This document shows, piece after piece, positions 15,971 to 24,827 of a stretch of DNA of 64,000 nucleotides. The position numbers and the translations under genes were made by a program. A model generated the notes under the pieces. It was not told the DNA's origin and ran no database searches. It saw only the letters and a program-made list of their open reading frames with translations. How positions within the stretch are numbered: position 1 is the stretch's first letter; every line of letters starts with the position of its first letter. Origin of the DNA: Streptomyces shenzhenensis (lineage in GTDB: Bacteria > Actinomycetota > Actinomycetes > Streptomycetales > Streptomycetaceae); the NCBI RefSeq assembly GCF_021462265.1, contig NZ_JAJONF010000033.1:1-64000 (forward strand). The letters are read 5' to 3'.

Positions 15971-17349
15971 GCGGCCAGTTCCCTTCCGATCGCTGTCAGT
16001 GGGTGGCCGTCGGCCTCGCGCAGGCCGCCGTTCTCGTCCAGGAGCCCGATCGACCGCAGCCACGTCTCGAACTCCGGTGCCGGGCGCAGGCCGAGCACCT
16101 CTCGCAGGTAGAGCGCGTCGTGGTAGGAGGCGGACTGGTAGTTGAGCATGATGTCGTCGCCGCCCGGTGTGCAGATCACGAAGGAGGCGCCCGCGACGGC
16201 GAGCATGGTCAGCATGGTGGCGATGTCGTCGTCATCGGCGTCGGCGTGGTTCGTGTAGCAGATGTCCAGGCCCATCGGCAGGCCGAGGAGCTTGCCGCAG
16301 AAGTGGTCCTCCAGGGCGGCCCGGAGGATCTGGCGGCCGTCGTAGAGGTACTCGGGGCCGATGAAGCCGACGACGGTGTTGACCAGGAGCGGGCGGTAGC
16401 GGCGGGCGACCGCGTACGCCCGTGCCTCCACCGTCTGCTGGTCCACCCCGTGGTGCGCGTCCGCCGACAGCGCGCTGCCCTGCCCGGTCTCGAAGTACAT
16501 GACGTTGTCGCCGACGGTTCCGCGGCCGAGCGCGAGCGCCGCCTCGTACGCCTCGTCGAGCAGGCCGAGGGTCACGCCGAAGGAGGCGTTCGCGGCCTGC
16601 GTTCCGGCGATGGACTGGAAGACCAGGTCGACCGGGGCGCCACGCGCCATCAGGTCCAGGCTCGTGGTGACGTGGCAGAGCACGCAGGACTGGGTGGGTA
16701 TGGCGTAGCGGGTGATCACGCCGTCCAGGAGGTCCAGCAGGTCCCGTACCGCCTTCGGGCTGTCCGTCGCCGGGTTGATGCCGAGGACCGCGTCGCCGGA
16801 GCCGAGGAGGAGGCCGTCGAGGAGGGCGGCCGCGACGCCCGCGGGGTCGTCGGTGGGGTGGTTGGGCTGGAGGCGGGTGGCCAGCCGGCCGGGCAGCCCG
16901 ATCGTGGAGCGGAACGCGGTGACCACCCGCACCTTGCGGGCGACGGCCACCAGATCCGCGTTGCCCATCAGTTTGGACACGGCAGCGGTCATCTCCGGCG
17001 TGAGCCCCGGCGCCACCGCCGCCAGCGCCGCCGCGTCCGCCGTCAGCAGCCACTCCCGGAACTCGCCGACCGTCAGCCCGGCGACGGGTGCGAAGGCGGC
17101 CGCGTCGTGCCCGTCCAGGATCAGCCGGGTCACGTCGTCGTCCTCGTACGGGATCACCGGCTCGGTCAGGAAGGTCGCGAGCGGCACCTCCGCGAGCGCC
17201 CAGCGGGCCGCGACCCGCTCCCGCGCGCCGGCCGCGGCGAGACCGGCCAGCCGGTCGCCGGAGCGTTCGGGGCTCGCGGCGGCCAGCAGCCGGGCCAGGG
17301 AGCCGAAGCGGTGGCGTTCGCCGCCGAGGGTGGCCGTGTACGTGGTCAT
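15967..17349 (-). CDS. eutB: Ethanolamine ammonia-lyase large subunit
   Basis: A 460-residue catalytic subunit of the B12-dependent ethanolamine lyase. It shows the EutB pattern: a helical N-terminal cap, then a TIM-barrel with SCVLCHVTTSLDLMARGAPVDLVFQSIAGTQAANASFG near residues 225-265. FETGQGSALSADAHHGVDQQT follows near 290, and VNTVVGFIGPEYLYDGRQI near 330. The late GLPMGLDICYTNHADAD and FVICTPGGDDIMLNYQ segments are also typical. Length is close to the family norm. It is followed by eutC with an ATGA overlap and faces a divergent permease gene. No genes for the coenzyme reactivase EutA or a microcompartment shell are in this window. Confidence 0.95.
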   Translation of the reverse strand: MTTYTATLGGERHRFGSLARLLAAASPERSGDRLAGLAAAGARERVAARWALAEVPLATFLTEPVIPYEDDDVTRLILDGHDAAAFAPVAGLTVGEFREWLLTADAAALAAVAPGLTPEMTAAVSKLMGNADLVAVARKVRVVTAFRSTIGLPGRLATRLQPNHPTDDPAGVAAALLDGLLLGSGDAVLGINPATDSPKAVRDLLDLLDGVITRYAIPTQSCVLCHVTTSLDLMARGAPVDLVFQSIAGTQAANASFGVTLGLLDEAYEAALALGRGTVGDNVMYFETGQGSALSADAHHGVDQQTVEARAYAVARRYRPLLVNTVVGFIGPEYLYDGRQILRAALEDHFCGKLLGLPMGLDICYTNHADADDDDIATMLTMLAVAGASFVICTPGGDDIMLNYQSASYHDALYLREVLGLRPAPEFETWLRSIGLLDENGGLREADGHPLTAIGRELAA

Positions 17350-17388
17350 GGCGGCGACCGTACGAGCCGGGTGTTGCCGGCAGGTTGC

Positions 17389-17415
17389 ACCAGATTTCTA
17401 AAGGTCTGGTTGACA
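17389..17415. promoter_or_regulatory. Inverted repeat and -35 element between eutB and the permease gene
   Basis: ACCAGA (17389-17394) and TCTGGT (17405-17410) are six-base arms around ten bases. The right arm overlaps TTGACA (17410-17415), a consensus -35 hexamer facing the permease gene at 17509. A shared operator for the divergent eut genes is plausible. No good -10 is evident. Confidence 0.4.
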
Positions 17416-17508
17416 AACATTTAACGCCCCGAGGTTCTCGGCCGACTCATTCGGCCTACAGAGTTCCGGTCCGGTACAGCCGGCGAACAGCAGGAGAGGG
17501 GCCACCCG

Positions 17509-19020
17509 ATGGCAGTGGACGAGGGAGTCGCCCCGGCGACCAGGACGGACGGCGAGGGCACGGTTCACCGGCTGAAGCCCAACGCGATCGGTTTGCTCGG
17601 CGTGGTCTTCATGGCCGTCGCGACCGCCGCGCCGATCACCGCGATGACCGGCAACGTGCCCTTCATGGTGTCGTCCGGCAACGGCATCGGCGCCCCGGCG
17701 AGCTATCTCGTCGCAATGGTCGTCCTGGCGATCTTTTCCGTCGGCTTCACCTCGATGGCGAAGCACATCACCTCCACGGGCGCCTTCTACGGCTTCATCT
17801 CCTACGGTCTCGGCCGCACCGCGGGCCTGGCCTCGGGGCTGCTCGCCACCTTCGCGTACGTCGTCTTCGAACCGGCGCTGATCGGCATCTTCTCGGTGTT
17901 CGCCAACACGACGCTCAAGGACCAGACCGGCCTCGACGTCCCCTGGTGGGCGTTCGCGATCCTGATGCTCGCGATCAACGCGACCGGCACCTGGTTCGGC
18001 GTCAGCGTCGCCGAGAAGCTCCTCGTCGTCCTCCTCGGCACCGAGGTGACCGTCCTCGCGGCGATGGCGGTCTCGGTCGCCCTGCACGGCGGCGGCCCGC
18101 ACGGCTTCACCTTCGGTCCGGTCAACCCGGTCAACGCCTTCAAGGGCACGTCGGCCGGGCTCGGCCTCTTCTTCGCCTTCTGGTCCTGGGTCGGCTTCGA
18201 GTCGACGGCGATGTACGGCGAGGAGTCCCGCGACCCGAAGCGGATCATCCCCAAGGCGACGCTGATCTCGGTCCTCGGCGTCGGCGTCTTCTACGTCTTC
18301 GTCTCCTGGATGGCCATCACCGGCAACGGCGAGGCGGCGGCCGTCCGGGCGGCCTCCTCCGCGAACCCCCTCACGCTCTTCTTCAACCCGACCGAGCACT
18401 ACGTCGGCCACTGGGCGGTCGTCCTCATGCAGTGGCTGATGGTCACCGGCTCGCTCGCCTGCGGCATGGCCTTCCACAACTGCGCCGCCCGCTACATGTA
18501 CGCGCTGGGCCGCGAGGGAGTGCTGCCGAAGCTGCGGAACACCATCGGCCGCACCCACCACAGGCACGGCTCCCCGCACGTCGCGGGCCTGGTGCAGACG
18601 GTGATCTCCGCCGTCCTGATCGCCGCGTTCTGGATCGCGGGCAAGGACCCGTACAACGCCCTCTACGTCCTGCTTGCCATCCTCGGCACCATGGCGATCC
18701 TGGTGGTGCAGGCCGTGTGCTCGTTCGCGGTACTGGTCTACTTCCGCCGCAACCACCCCGAGAGCCGGCACTGGTTCCGGACCTTCGCCGCCCCGCTCGT
18801 CGGCGGTGTCGCGATGCTCGCGGTGGTCGTCCTGCTGGTGTCCAACATGGGCGTCGCGGCCGGCACCGAGTCCGGCTCACTGCTGCTGAAGGCGACGCCG
18901 TGGCTGGTGGCGCTGGTGGCGGCGACGGGCGTCGGCTACGCGCAGTACCTCAAGCGGCGGTCACCGGAGCGGTACGCGCTGCTGGGCCGGACGGTGCTGG
19001 AGGAGACGCGGGAGCGGTAG
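17509..19020 (+). CDS. APC-superfamily amino acid / ethanolamine permease
   Basis: A 503-residue integral membrane transporter with about twelve helices and the APC hallmark near the start (NAIGLLGVVFMAVATAAPITAM). FFAFWSWVGFESTAMYGEESRDPKR, the conserved helix 6-7 region, is near residue 225. Family members import amino acids or polyamines by exchange or proton symport. Divergent placement from eutB-eutC makes ethanolamine the best substrate guess, by inference. ATG at 17509 follows GGAGAGG at moderate distance. The C-terminus (RRSPERYALLGRTVLEETRER) is cytosolic. Confidence 0.85.
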   Translation: MAVDEGVAPATRTDGEGTVHRLKPNAIGLLGVVFMAVATAAPITAMTGNVPFMVSSGNGIGAPASYLVAMVVLAIFSVGFTSMAKHITSTGAFYGFISYGLGRTAGLASGLLATFAYVVFEPALIGIFSVFANTTLKDQTGLDVPWWAFAILMLAINATGTWFGVSVAEKLLVVLLGTEVTVLAAMAVSVALHGGGPHGFTFGPVNPVNAFKGTSAGLGLFFAFWSWVGFESTAMYGEESRDPKRIIPKATLISVLGVGVFYVFVSWMAITGNGEAAAVRAASSANPLTLFFNPTEHYVGHWAVVLMQWLMVTGSLACGMAFHNCAARYMYALGREGVLPKLRNTIGRTHHRHGSPHVAGLVQTVISAVLIAAFWIAGKDPYNALYVLLAILGTMAILVVQAVCSFAVLVYFRRNHPESRHWFRTFAAPLVGGVAMLAVVVLLVSNMGVAAGTESGSLLLKATPWLVALVAATGVGYAQYLKRRSPERYALLGRTVLEETRER

Positions 19021-19490
19021 GCGTCCGGGGCCGGTGATCCGGGGCCGGTGACTGGTGCAGGCAGCGGCGGCCGGGCCGGACGGGTCGCCGGTCCGGGCAG
19101 GTCGCCGGGCGGTCAAGCGACTGTGCGGGCAGCGGCGGCCGGGCCGGGCAGATCGCCAGGCGGGCAGGCGGGCAGGCGACCGTGCGGGCAGCGGCGGCCG
19201 GGCCGGGCAGGTCGCCAGGCGGGCAGGCGGGCAGGCGACCGTGCGGGCAGCGGCGGCCGGGCCGGGCAGATCGCCAGGCGGGCAGGCGGGCAGGCGGGCA
19301 GGCGACCGTGCGGGCAGCGGCGGCCGGGCCGGGCAGGTCGCCGATCCGGACGGGTCACCGATCCGGGCAGGTCGCCGGGTGGGCTGAAGGGCTGCCGGCC
19401 AAAGGGTGAACTCCCGGACAACCATCGGCATTCATCGAGTGTCTCAGTGGTGTGGCAGGGGCGAGAGCCGCCTCGCAGGGAGGAGTCACC
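19021..19490. repeat. Minisatellite of about 59 bp, five copies
   Basis: No gene is seen in this 470-base stretch. A core beginning GCAGCGGCGGCCGGGCCGG occurs at 19061, 19129, 19188, 19247 and 19314, so units are 59 to 68 bases long. Inside them an 8-base element (GCAGGCGG or GGCGGGCA) is itself repeated two to four times, which explains the length differences. The period is not a multiple of three, so it is unlikely to be coding. The right end (from about 19430) holds the leader of the next gene. Confidence 0.75.
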
Positions 19491-21062
19491 ATGACCCACC
19501 GCCGGCACCGACTCGGGGCCGCGCTGGCAGTCTTCGCGGCCGCGGTCGCCGCATGGCTGCCCGTGACGTCCGCCCAGGCCGCCGACGGCCCGGTCGTGCA
19601 CATCCAGCTCCAGGACGACGACCTGGGCCTTCCCGTGCCGCCGACGACGGACGACCCGACCATGGTGAACTGGGGCCTGCGCAACGACGGCCCCGGCACC
19701 GCCAAGGACGTCACCATCAGCGCGGACCTGAGCAACGTCATCGACTGGGTCACCACGGACGCACCCGTGCCCGCCGACCATGTCTACACCTGGCCGGCCC
19801 GTGACGTCCCCGAGGGCGACGCGGCCGGCTCGATCATCGGCCTGAGCGCCAAGCCCGGCACCCCGCTCGGCACCACCGGCACGGTGACCCTCAGCGGCAC
19901 GTCCGCCAACGGCACCGTGGTCTCCGCCACCGCCAAGGTGACCGTGGGCACCACCGACCTGAAGGTCAACCGGCTGGCGGCCCGCGAGGGCGACAAGCCC
20001 GGCTCCACGATCGACACCCCGGTCACGATCAGCAACGTCGGCACCCTGCCCGCCCACGGGGTGCGGCTGCGGATGCGCACCACCGTCGGGCTCGCGTACG
20101 CGGAGCACTACTCCAACTGCGTCTACTCCAAGGAGCGCGCGGACGCCTACGGGCTGACGGAACAGGCGCTGTGCACGTTCGACACGGTCGTCGAGCCCGG
20201 CAAGAGCTACCGGCTGGACCGGCCGGTCGGGCTGGACGTGACGGACCAGGCCCTCTTCGAGTACTTCAGCCACGAGGCCCTGCCCCTGTCCGGCGGCACA
20301 CCGCCCTCGGGGACAGGACCGGCTCTCTCCCTGGTCGCCGCCGGAGCCGCCGCCACCGACGGCACCTCGATCGACCGGCAGCACATCGACGCCGACAACA
20401 CCGCCGACATGGTCGCGGGCGGCGCCACCGCCGAGGGCGAACCGGGCGACCTGGTGCACGTGACCGTCTCCCTGAGCAACGAGGGCCCGGGCTGGGTCGG
20501 TTACAACGCGAGCGACGACCAGCCCGCGCTTCTGGTGACCGTCCCCACCGGCACCAGGGCGGAGGAGATCCCCGGCAGCTGCAGCGTGTGGAACAAGGAA
20601 GCGCAGGCCGGCACCGGCGAACAGACGCCGGGCGCGCCGCAGTACATCTGCAACCCCCGCCCGTCCGAGTTCGCCGTCGGGGACACCCGCCCCTTCGAGT
20701 TCGGTCTGCGGATCCGCGCGAACGCGGCGACCACCACCGGTGAGGCCCGCGCGACCACGGCCTACGGCAACACCATGACGTTCGACCACACGCACGGCAA
20801 CGACACCGCGGCCGTCACGGTCGCGGTCAAGGGCGGTGCCACCGCGACGCCGAGCACCTCCGCGTCGCCGTCGGCGACGGCTGCCGCGGGCACGGACGGA
20901 AACAACCCCCGGACGCAGACGGTGTCCGGGACCGGCGGCTCGGGTTCCCTCGCCTCCACCGGCAGCAGCGGCACGGTGCCCGTGGCCGCCGCCTGCGGCG
21001 CGGCCGCGCTGGTGCTGGGCGGCGGGGTGCTCCTCCTGGTCAGGCGCCGGAACCGGGCGTAA
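19491..21062 (+). CDS. Secreted cell-wall-anchored protein with LAXTG-type sortase signal
   Basis: A 523-residue surface protein. Residues 1-31 are a Sec signal peptide (LGAALAVFAAAVAAWLP, cleavage after AQA). The body has beta-sandwich-like repeats typical of DUF11/CARDB-type stalk domains: WGLRNDGPGTAKDVTISADL, then ITISNVGTLPAHGVRLRM-like text at about 180, and VTVSLSNEGPGWVGYNA at about 335. The C-terminus has a Ser/Thr/Ala linker, then LASTG, a hydrophobic helix and RRRNRA. LAXTG is the preferred signal of Streptomyces class E sortases, which also anchor long chaplins. ATG at 19491 follows GAGGAG. The binding partner is unknown. Confidence 0.8.
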   Translation: MTHRRHRLGAALAVFAAAVAAWLPVTSAQAADGPVVHIQLQDDDLGLPVPPTTDDPTMVNWGLRNDGPGTAKDVTISADLSNVIDWVTTDAPVPADHVYTWPARDVPEGDAAGSIIGLSAKPGTPLGTTGTVTLSGTSANGTVVSATAKVTVGTTDLKVNRLAAREGDKPGSTIDTPVTISNVGTLPAHGVRLRMRTTVGLAYAEHYSNCVYSKERADAYGLTEQALCTFDTVVEPGKSYRLDRPVGLDVTDQALFEYFSHEALPLSGGTPPSGTGPALSLVAAGAAATDGTSIDRQHIDADNTADMVAGGATAEGEPGDLVHVTVSLSNEGPGWVGYNASDDQPALLVTVPTGTRAEEIPGSCSVWNKEAQAGTGEQTPGAPQYICNPRPSEFAVGDTRPFEFGLRIRANAATTTGEARATTAYGNTMTFDHTHGNDTAAVTVAVKGGATATPSTSASPSATAAAGTDGNNPRTQTVSGTGGSGSLASTGSSGTVPVAAACGAAALVLGGGVLLLVRRRNRA

Positions 21063-21072
21063 GGCAGGCAGG

Positions 21073-21588
21073 TCAGCGGTCTTCGGCGAGGCTCCGTCCC
21101 TCGCCGAAGAGCTGATCGCGACGGCCCCGCCAGCGCTCCATCATCTTCACGATCTCCTCGTCCACGAACTCGAAGAACGCCAGCGTCTCGGCCATCCGCC
21201 GCCCCGCCGGGGTGTCGGGACCGAGGCTGGCGACGCCCTCCCGCAGGGCGGTCTCCCAGCGCTTGATCACGGCTTCCCGGTTGGTCAGCGCCTCGTACCA
21301 CTGGTCGCCGTGCACCCGGTACCGCTCCCGCCGCGAACCGGGCTCCCGCTCCCGCGCGATCATGTGCGTCATCGTCAGGTAGCGCACCGCCCCGGACACC
21401 GCGGCGGGGCTGATCCGCAGTCGTTCGCCCAGCTCGACCGAGGTCAGCGCGCCCTCGTCGGAGGAGAGCAGCGCGGCGAAGACCCGGGCCGGCATGCGCT
21501 GCATGCCGGCCTCGACGAGCTGCGCCGCGAAGGACTCGACGAACTTCGACACGGCCTCCGCGTCCCGGCCACCGGCTGTTTCCGTCAT
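21073..21588 (-). CDS. MarR/GbsR-like transcriptional regulator
   Basis: A 171-residue winged-helix regulator. The DNA-binding part is at about residues 25-95 (RVFAALLSSDEGALTSVELGERLRISPAAVSGAVRYLTMTHMIAREREPGSRRERYRV). The C-terminal half is helical and probably dimerises (MAETLAFFEFVDEEIVKMMERW). This layout is the GbsR/MarR type often found beside ABC exporters. It is divergent from the exporter operon at 21663, with 74 bases between. The most likely job is repression of that operon in the absence of its substrate. A GTG at 21597 could be an alternative start. The gene end overlaps a hairpin (21081-21109). Confidence 0.8.
   Translation of the reverse strand: MTETAGGRDAEAVSKFVESFAAQLVEAGMQRMPARVFAALLSSDEGALTSVELGERLRISPAAVSGAVRYLTMTHMIAREREPGSRRERYRVHGDQWYEALTNREAVIKRWETALREGVASLGPDTPAGRRMAETLAFFEFVDEEIVKMMERWRGRRDQLFGEGRSLAEDR
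21081..21109. terminator. Hairpin at the convergent 3' ends of the LAXTG and MarR genes
   Basis: CTTCGGCGAG and CTCGCCGAAG form a perfect ten-base stem around nine bases, inside the last codons of the MarR-like gene and 19 bases after the surface-protein stop. It may end transcription of the plus-strand gene. Confidence 0.45.
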
Positions 21589-21662
21589 GACCTCCACCCT
21601 ATCCGAGCTTTAGACCCTTCCGTAACTTCACAATTTTCTGAAAGAAGCGTACGTTCGGGGTC

Positions 21663-22559
21663 ATGACGAAGGCAATCACGGTCGCCGGGCTCCACAAGTC
21701 CTTCGGCCGCACTCATGCCCTGGACGGCCTCGACCTGACCGTCGAGAGCGGCGAGGTGCACGGCTTCCTCGGCCCCAACGGCGCCGGCAAGTCGACCACG
21801 ATCCGGGTGCTGCTCGGCCTGCTGCGCGCCGACTCGGGCGCCGCGCAGATCCTCGGCCGCGACCCCTGGACGGACGCCGTGGAGGTGCACCGCCGGATCG
21901 CCTACGTCCCCGGCGACGTGACCCTCTGGCGCAACCTCTCCGGCGGCGAGGTCATCGACCTCTACGGCCGCCTGCGCGGAGGCCTCGACGCCCGCCGCCG
22001 GGCCGACCTGCTCGACCGGTTCGAACTCGACCCGACGAAAAAGGGCCGTACGTACTCCAAGGGCAACCGGCAGAAGGTGGCCCTGGTGGCCGCCTTCGCC
22101 TCCGACGTCGACCTGCTGATCCTCGATGAGCCGACCTCCGGCCTCGACCCCCTGATGGAGGAGGTCTTCCAGCGCTGCGTGGAGGAGGAGCGCGACCGGG
22201 GCAGGACGATCCTGCTGTCGTCCCACATCCTGAGCGAGGTCGAGGAGCTCTGCGACCGCGTCAGCATCATCCGGGGCGGCCGCACCGTGGAGGCCGGCTC
22301 CCTCGCCGACCTGCGCCACCTCACCCGCACCAGCGTGACCGCCGAACTCGCCGGTCCCCCCAACGGGCTGGCGCACCTCCCCGGCGTCCACGACCTGGAC
22401 GTCCAGGGCCGCCGGATCCGTCTCCAGGTGGACAGCGACCAGCTCACCGCCGTACTCCGCACGCTGTCCGAGACCGGCGTCCGCTCCCTCACCTCCACAC
22501 CCCCGACCCTGGAGGAGCTCTTCCTCCGCCACTACCAGGACGAGGCGGCCGCGCGATGA
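21663..22559 (+). CDS. ABC transporter ATP-binding protein
   Basis: A 298-residue ABC ATPase. Walker A GPNGAGKST is near residue 40, and the Q-loop region near 85 reads RIAYVPGDVTLW. The signature is altered (SKGNRQKVALVAAF, where LSGGQ-like text is usual). Walker B LLILDEPTSGLDP is near 157 and the H-loop LLSSHILSEVEEL near 188. It has the extra C-terminal 70 residues of the DrrA-like drug-export subfamily. Its stop overlaps the permease start (ATGA at 22556-22559). It powers the partner permease below. The divergent MarR-like gene probably controls it. Confidence 0.93.
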   Translation: MTKAITVAGLHKSFGRTHALDGLDLTVESGEVHGFLGPNGAGKSTTIRVLLGLLRADSGAAQILGRDPWTDAVEVHRRIAYVPGDVTLWRNLSGGEVIDLYGRLRGGLDARRRADLLDRFELDPTKKGRTYSKGNRQKVALVAAFASDVDLLILDEPTSGLDPLMEEVFQRCVEEERDRGRTILLSSHILSEVEELCDRVSIIRGGRTVEAGSLADLRHLTRTSVTAELAGPPNGLAHLPGVHDLDVQGRRIRLQVDSDQLTAVLRTLSETGVRSLTSTPPTLEELFLRHYQDEAAAR

Positions 22560-24133
22560 CGTCCCTCTCCGGCCTCGCCGGCACCGGCACCCTGCTGCGC
22601 TTCGCGCTCCGCCGCGACCGCGTGACGACCCCGGTGTGGATCGCGGTGAACGCCCTGATGGTCCTCTCCATGCCGAACACGCTCAAGAGCCTGTACGGCA
22701 CGGCGGCCGAACGCGCCGACCTGCTCCGCCAGGTGCGGACCAACGCCTCCTTCCGCGCCCTGATCGGCCCGCTGTACGACACCTCGATCGGCGGTCTGAC
22801 GGCCTGGCGGGTGGGCGTGTACGCCGGGCTCCTCATGGCCGTGACCAGCCTGCTCATCGTCGTACGGCACACGCGTGACGAGGAGGAGAGCGGCCGCGCG
22901 GAACTCGTGGCGTCGGGCGCGGTGGGCCGCCGGGCGTCGCTGACCGCGGCCCTGCTGACGGCGGCGGTGGCCAACGGCGTGACGGCGCTGCTCGTCACCG
23001 CGGGCCTGGCGGGTCAGGGCGCGGCCGGTGCGCTCTCCTTCGGGCTCGGGCTGGCCGCGACCGGCATGGTCTTCGCGACGACGGCGGCGATCGTCGCCCA
23101 GCTCACGGAGAGCGCCCGCCTGGCGCGGGGCCTGACGTCGGCCGTCCTGGGCGCGGCCTTCGTGCTCCGCGCGGCGGGCGACTCGGCGACGGCCGACGGG
23201 GGGTCGGCGTGGACGTGGCTCTCCCCGCTGGGCTGGCTGGAGAACCTGCGCCCCTTCGCCGCCGAACGCTGGTGGGTGCTCCTGCTCTTCGCGGCGGCGG
23301 TGCTGCTGCAGGGCGTCGCGGCGTACGTGCTGGCGGGCCGCCGGGACCTCGGCATGAGCTTCTTCCCCACCCGCCCCGGCCCGGCCACCGGCCGCCTCGG
23401 CTCCGCCGCCGCCCTGGCCTGGCGGCTCCAGCGCGGCGGTGTGCTCGGCTGGTCGCTCGGCTTCTTCCTGGCCGGCGTGATCTACGGCGGCCTGACGGAG
23501 GGCGCGGCCGACCTGGTGGGCGACAACCCGAACGCCCGCCAGATCTTCGAACGGATGGGCGGCCAGAGCGGGCTGACGGACGCGTTCCTCGCCTCGATGG
23601 TCGGCATGCTGGGCCTGATCGCCGCGCTGTACGTCGTGGCGTCGGTCCTCCGCCTGGGCACCGAGGAGACCTCGGGCCGCGCCGAGCCCCTCCTGGCCTG
23701 CCAGGTGAGCCGCCTGCGCTGGGCGGCCGGCCACCTGACGATCGCGTTCGCCGGCGCGGCCCTGATCATGCTCCTCGCCGGGGCGGGCTTCGCCGTCGGC
23801 TACGGCAGGCAGGTCGGCCCGATCCTGGCCGCCTGCCTGGTGCAGCTCCCGGCGGTCTGGGTGATCGGCGGGGTCGCGGTGCTCCTGTACGGCGTGGCTC
23901 CCCGCCTGGCCCCGGCCGCCTGGGGCGTGGCGGTGGCGGTCCTGCTGATCGGCTGGGTCGGCCCGGCGCTCGACGCCCCCCGACTCGTCCTGGACCTCTC
24001 CCCCTTCGGCCACCTGCCCAAGCTGCCGGGCGTGGAGATGACGTGGGGGCCGGTGCTGGTCCTGCTGGCCCTGGCCACAGCCCTGACGGCCGCCGGCCTG
24101 GCGGGGCTACGGCGCCGGGACCTGACGGGCTGA
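22556..24133 (+). CDS. ABC exporter permease (polyketide/antibiotic exporter type)
   Basis: A 525-residue membrane protein with about twelve hydrophobic segments in two similar halves. Each half begins with an R-W/F-x-L-R/Q-R-type amphipathic stretch (LLRFALRRDRVTTPVWI near residue 13 and LAWRLQRGGVLGWSLGFFLAG near 285). This is the duplicated architecture of the actinobacterial exporter-of-polyketide-antibiotics (TipA/EfrD-like) permeases, which pair with one ATPase. Substrate is unknown; drug or lipid export is typical. It overlaps the ATPase gene and ends ten bases from the convergent Uma2 gene. Confidence 0.85.
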   Translation: MTSLSGLAGTGTLLRFALRRDRVTTPVWIAVNALMVLSMPNTLKSLYGTAAERADLLRQVRTNASFRALIGPLYDTSIGGLTAWRVGVYAGLLMAVTSLLIVVRHTRDEEESGRAELVASGAVGRRASLTAALLTAAVANGVTALLVTAGLAGQGAAGALSFGLGLAATGMVFATTAAIVAQLTESARLARGLTSAVLGAAFVLRAAGDSATADGGSAWTWLSPLGWLENLRPFAAERWWVLLLFAAAVLLQGVAAYVLAGRRDLGMSFFPTRPGPATGRLGSAAALAWRLQRGGVLGWSLGFFLAGVIYGGLTEGAADLVGDNPNARQIFERMGGQSGLTDAFLASMVGMLGLIAALYVVASVLRLGTEETSGRAEPLLACQVSRLRWAAGHLTIAFAGAALIMLLAGAGFAVGYGRQVGPILAACLVQLPAVWVIGGVAVLLYGVAPRLAPAAWGVAVAVLLIGWVGPALDAPRLVLDLSPFGHLPKLPGVEMTWGPVLVLLALATALTAAGLAGLRRRDLTG

Positions 24134-24143
24134 CGGCGGCCCC

Positions 24144-24740
24144 TCAACCGCAGTACTGCTTGAGTTCCGCGGTGTCGAGTTCGATGCCGACGGGGTCGGG
24201 GAGAGTGACCTTGCCTCCGAGCTTCACCACGTGGATGTCCCGGTATCCGTCCTCCGGGTCCGGGTCGCTGTGGACGAGGATCGACAGATTGTCGCGGTCG
24301 ATCAGCAGGTAGACGGGGATCCCGGCCTCGGCGTACGCCTGGGGTTTCTCCACACGGTCACGGTTGTGGGTGTCCGAGTCGTAGGAGGTGATCTCGACTG
24401 CCATCAACACGCCGGAAGGGTCGGCCCAGTCCCCCCGCCCGTTGAAGTATCCGACTGGCGCGAGCACGGCGTCGGGCTTGGCACGGCCCCTTCGATACGC
24501 CTCGACCTTCAGCCCTTGACCCGTCGGGTTGAGGGTGAGGTCGGGCCGTGCTTGCTTGCAGTGAAAGACCAACCACATCGCGATCTCGCCGTGGCTGCCG
24601 TTCGTCACCTTCGTGACCCCGATCCGTCCGCCGATGAACTCGAAGCTGACGGTCTCGTCCGCACGCTCGGCGAATTCGGCAATCCGCTCGAACGTGTCCA
24701 CTGACAACTGTGACGACGCGCGCTCTGCCATAACCGTCAT
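24144..24740 (-). CDS. Uma2 family (DUF820) putative restriction-like endonuclease
   Basis: A 198-residue protein with the PD-(D/E)xK nuclease-like core of the Uma2 family. KPDAVLAP holds the first acidic residue near 110, LMAVEITSYDSD the E near 135, and VEKPQAYAEAGIPVYLLIDRD the following helix and strand. Uma2 genes are abundant in Streptomyces and cyanobacteria, often mobile, and their substrate is unknown. ATG at 24740 follows GGGAGG; a longer frame upstream lacks a good signal. It converges on the ABC exporter and is the left edge of an accessory-looking block that runs to about 34 kb. Confidence 0.85.
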   Translation of the reverse strand: MTVMAERASSQLSVDTFERIAEFAERADETVSFEFIGGRIGVTKVTNGSHGEIAMWLVFHCKQARPDLTLNPTGQGLKVEAYRRGRAKPDAVLAPVGYFNGRGDWADPSGVLMAVEITSYDSDTHNRDRVEKPQAYAEAGIPVYLLIDRDNLSILVHSDPDPEDGYRDIHVVKLGGKVTLPDPVGIELDTAELKQYCG

Positions 24741-24827
24741 GGTGCCTCCCTTCGCAGGCAGGCACCAGCTTGACGAGTCGCTCGCGACCACTGCCTGAAT
24801 TGGGTTGTTGATCATCCGAACGGGTGA

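Noticed and set aside
19055..19345. CRISPR array or coding repeats
   Set aside because: No unique spacers are present, and the 59-base period breaks any reading frame.
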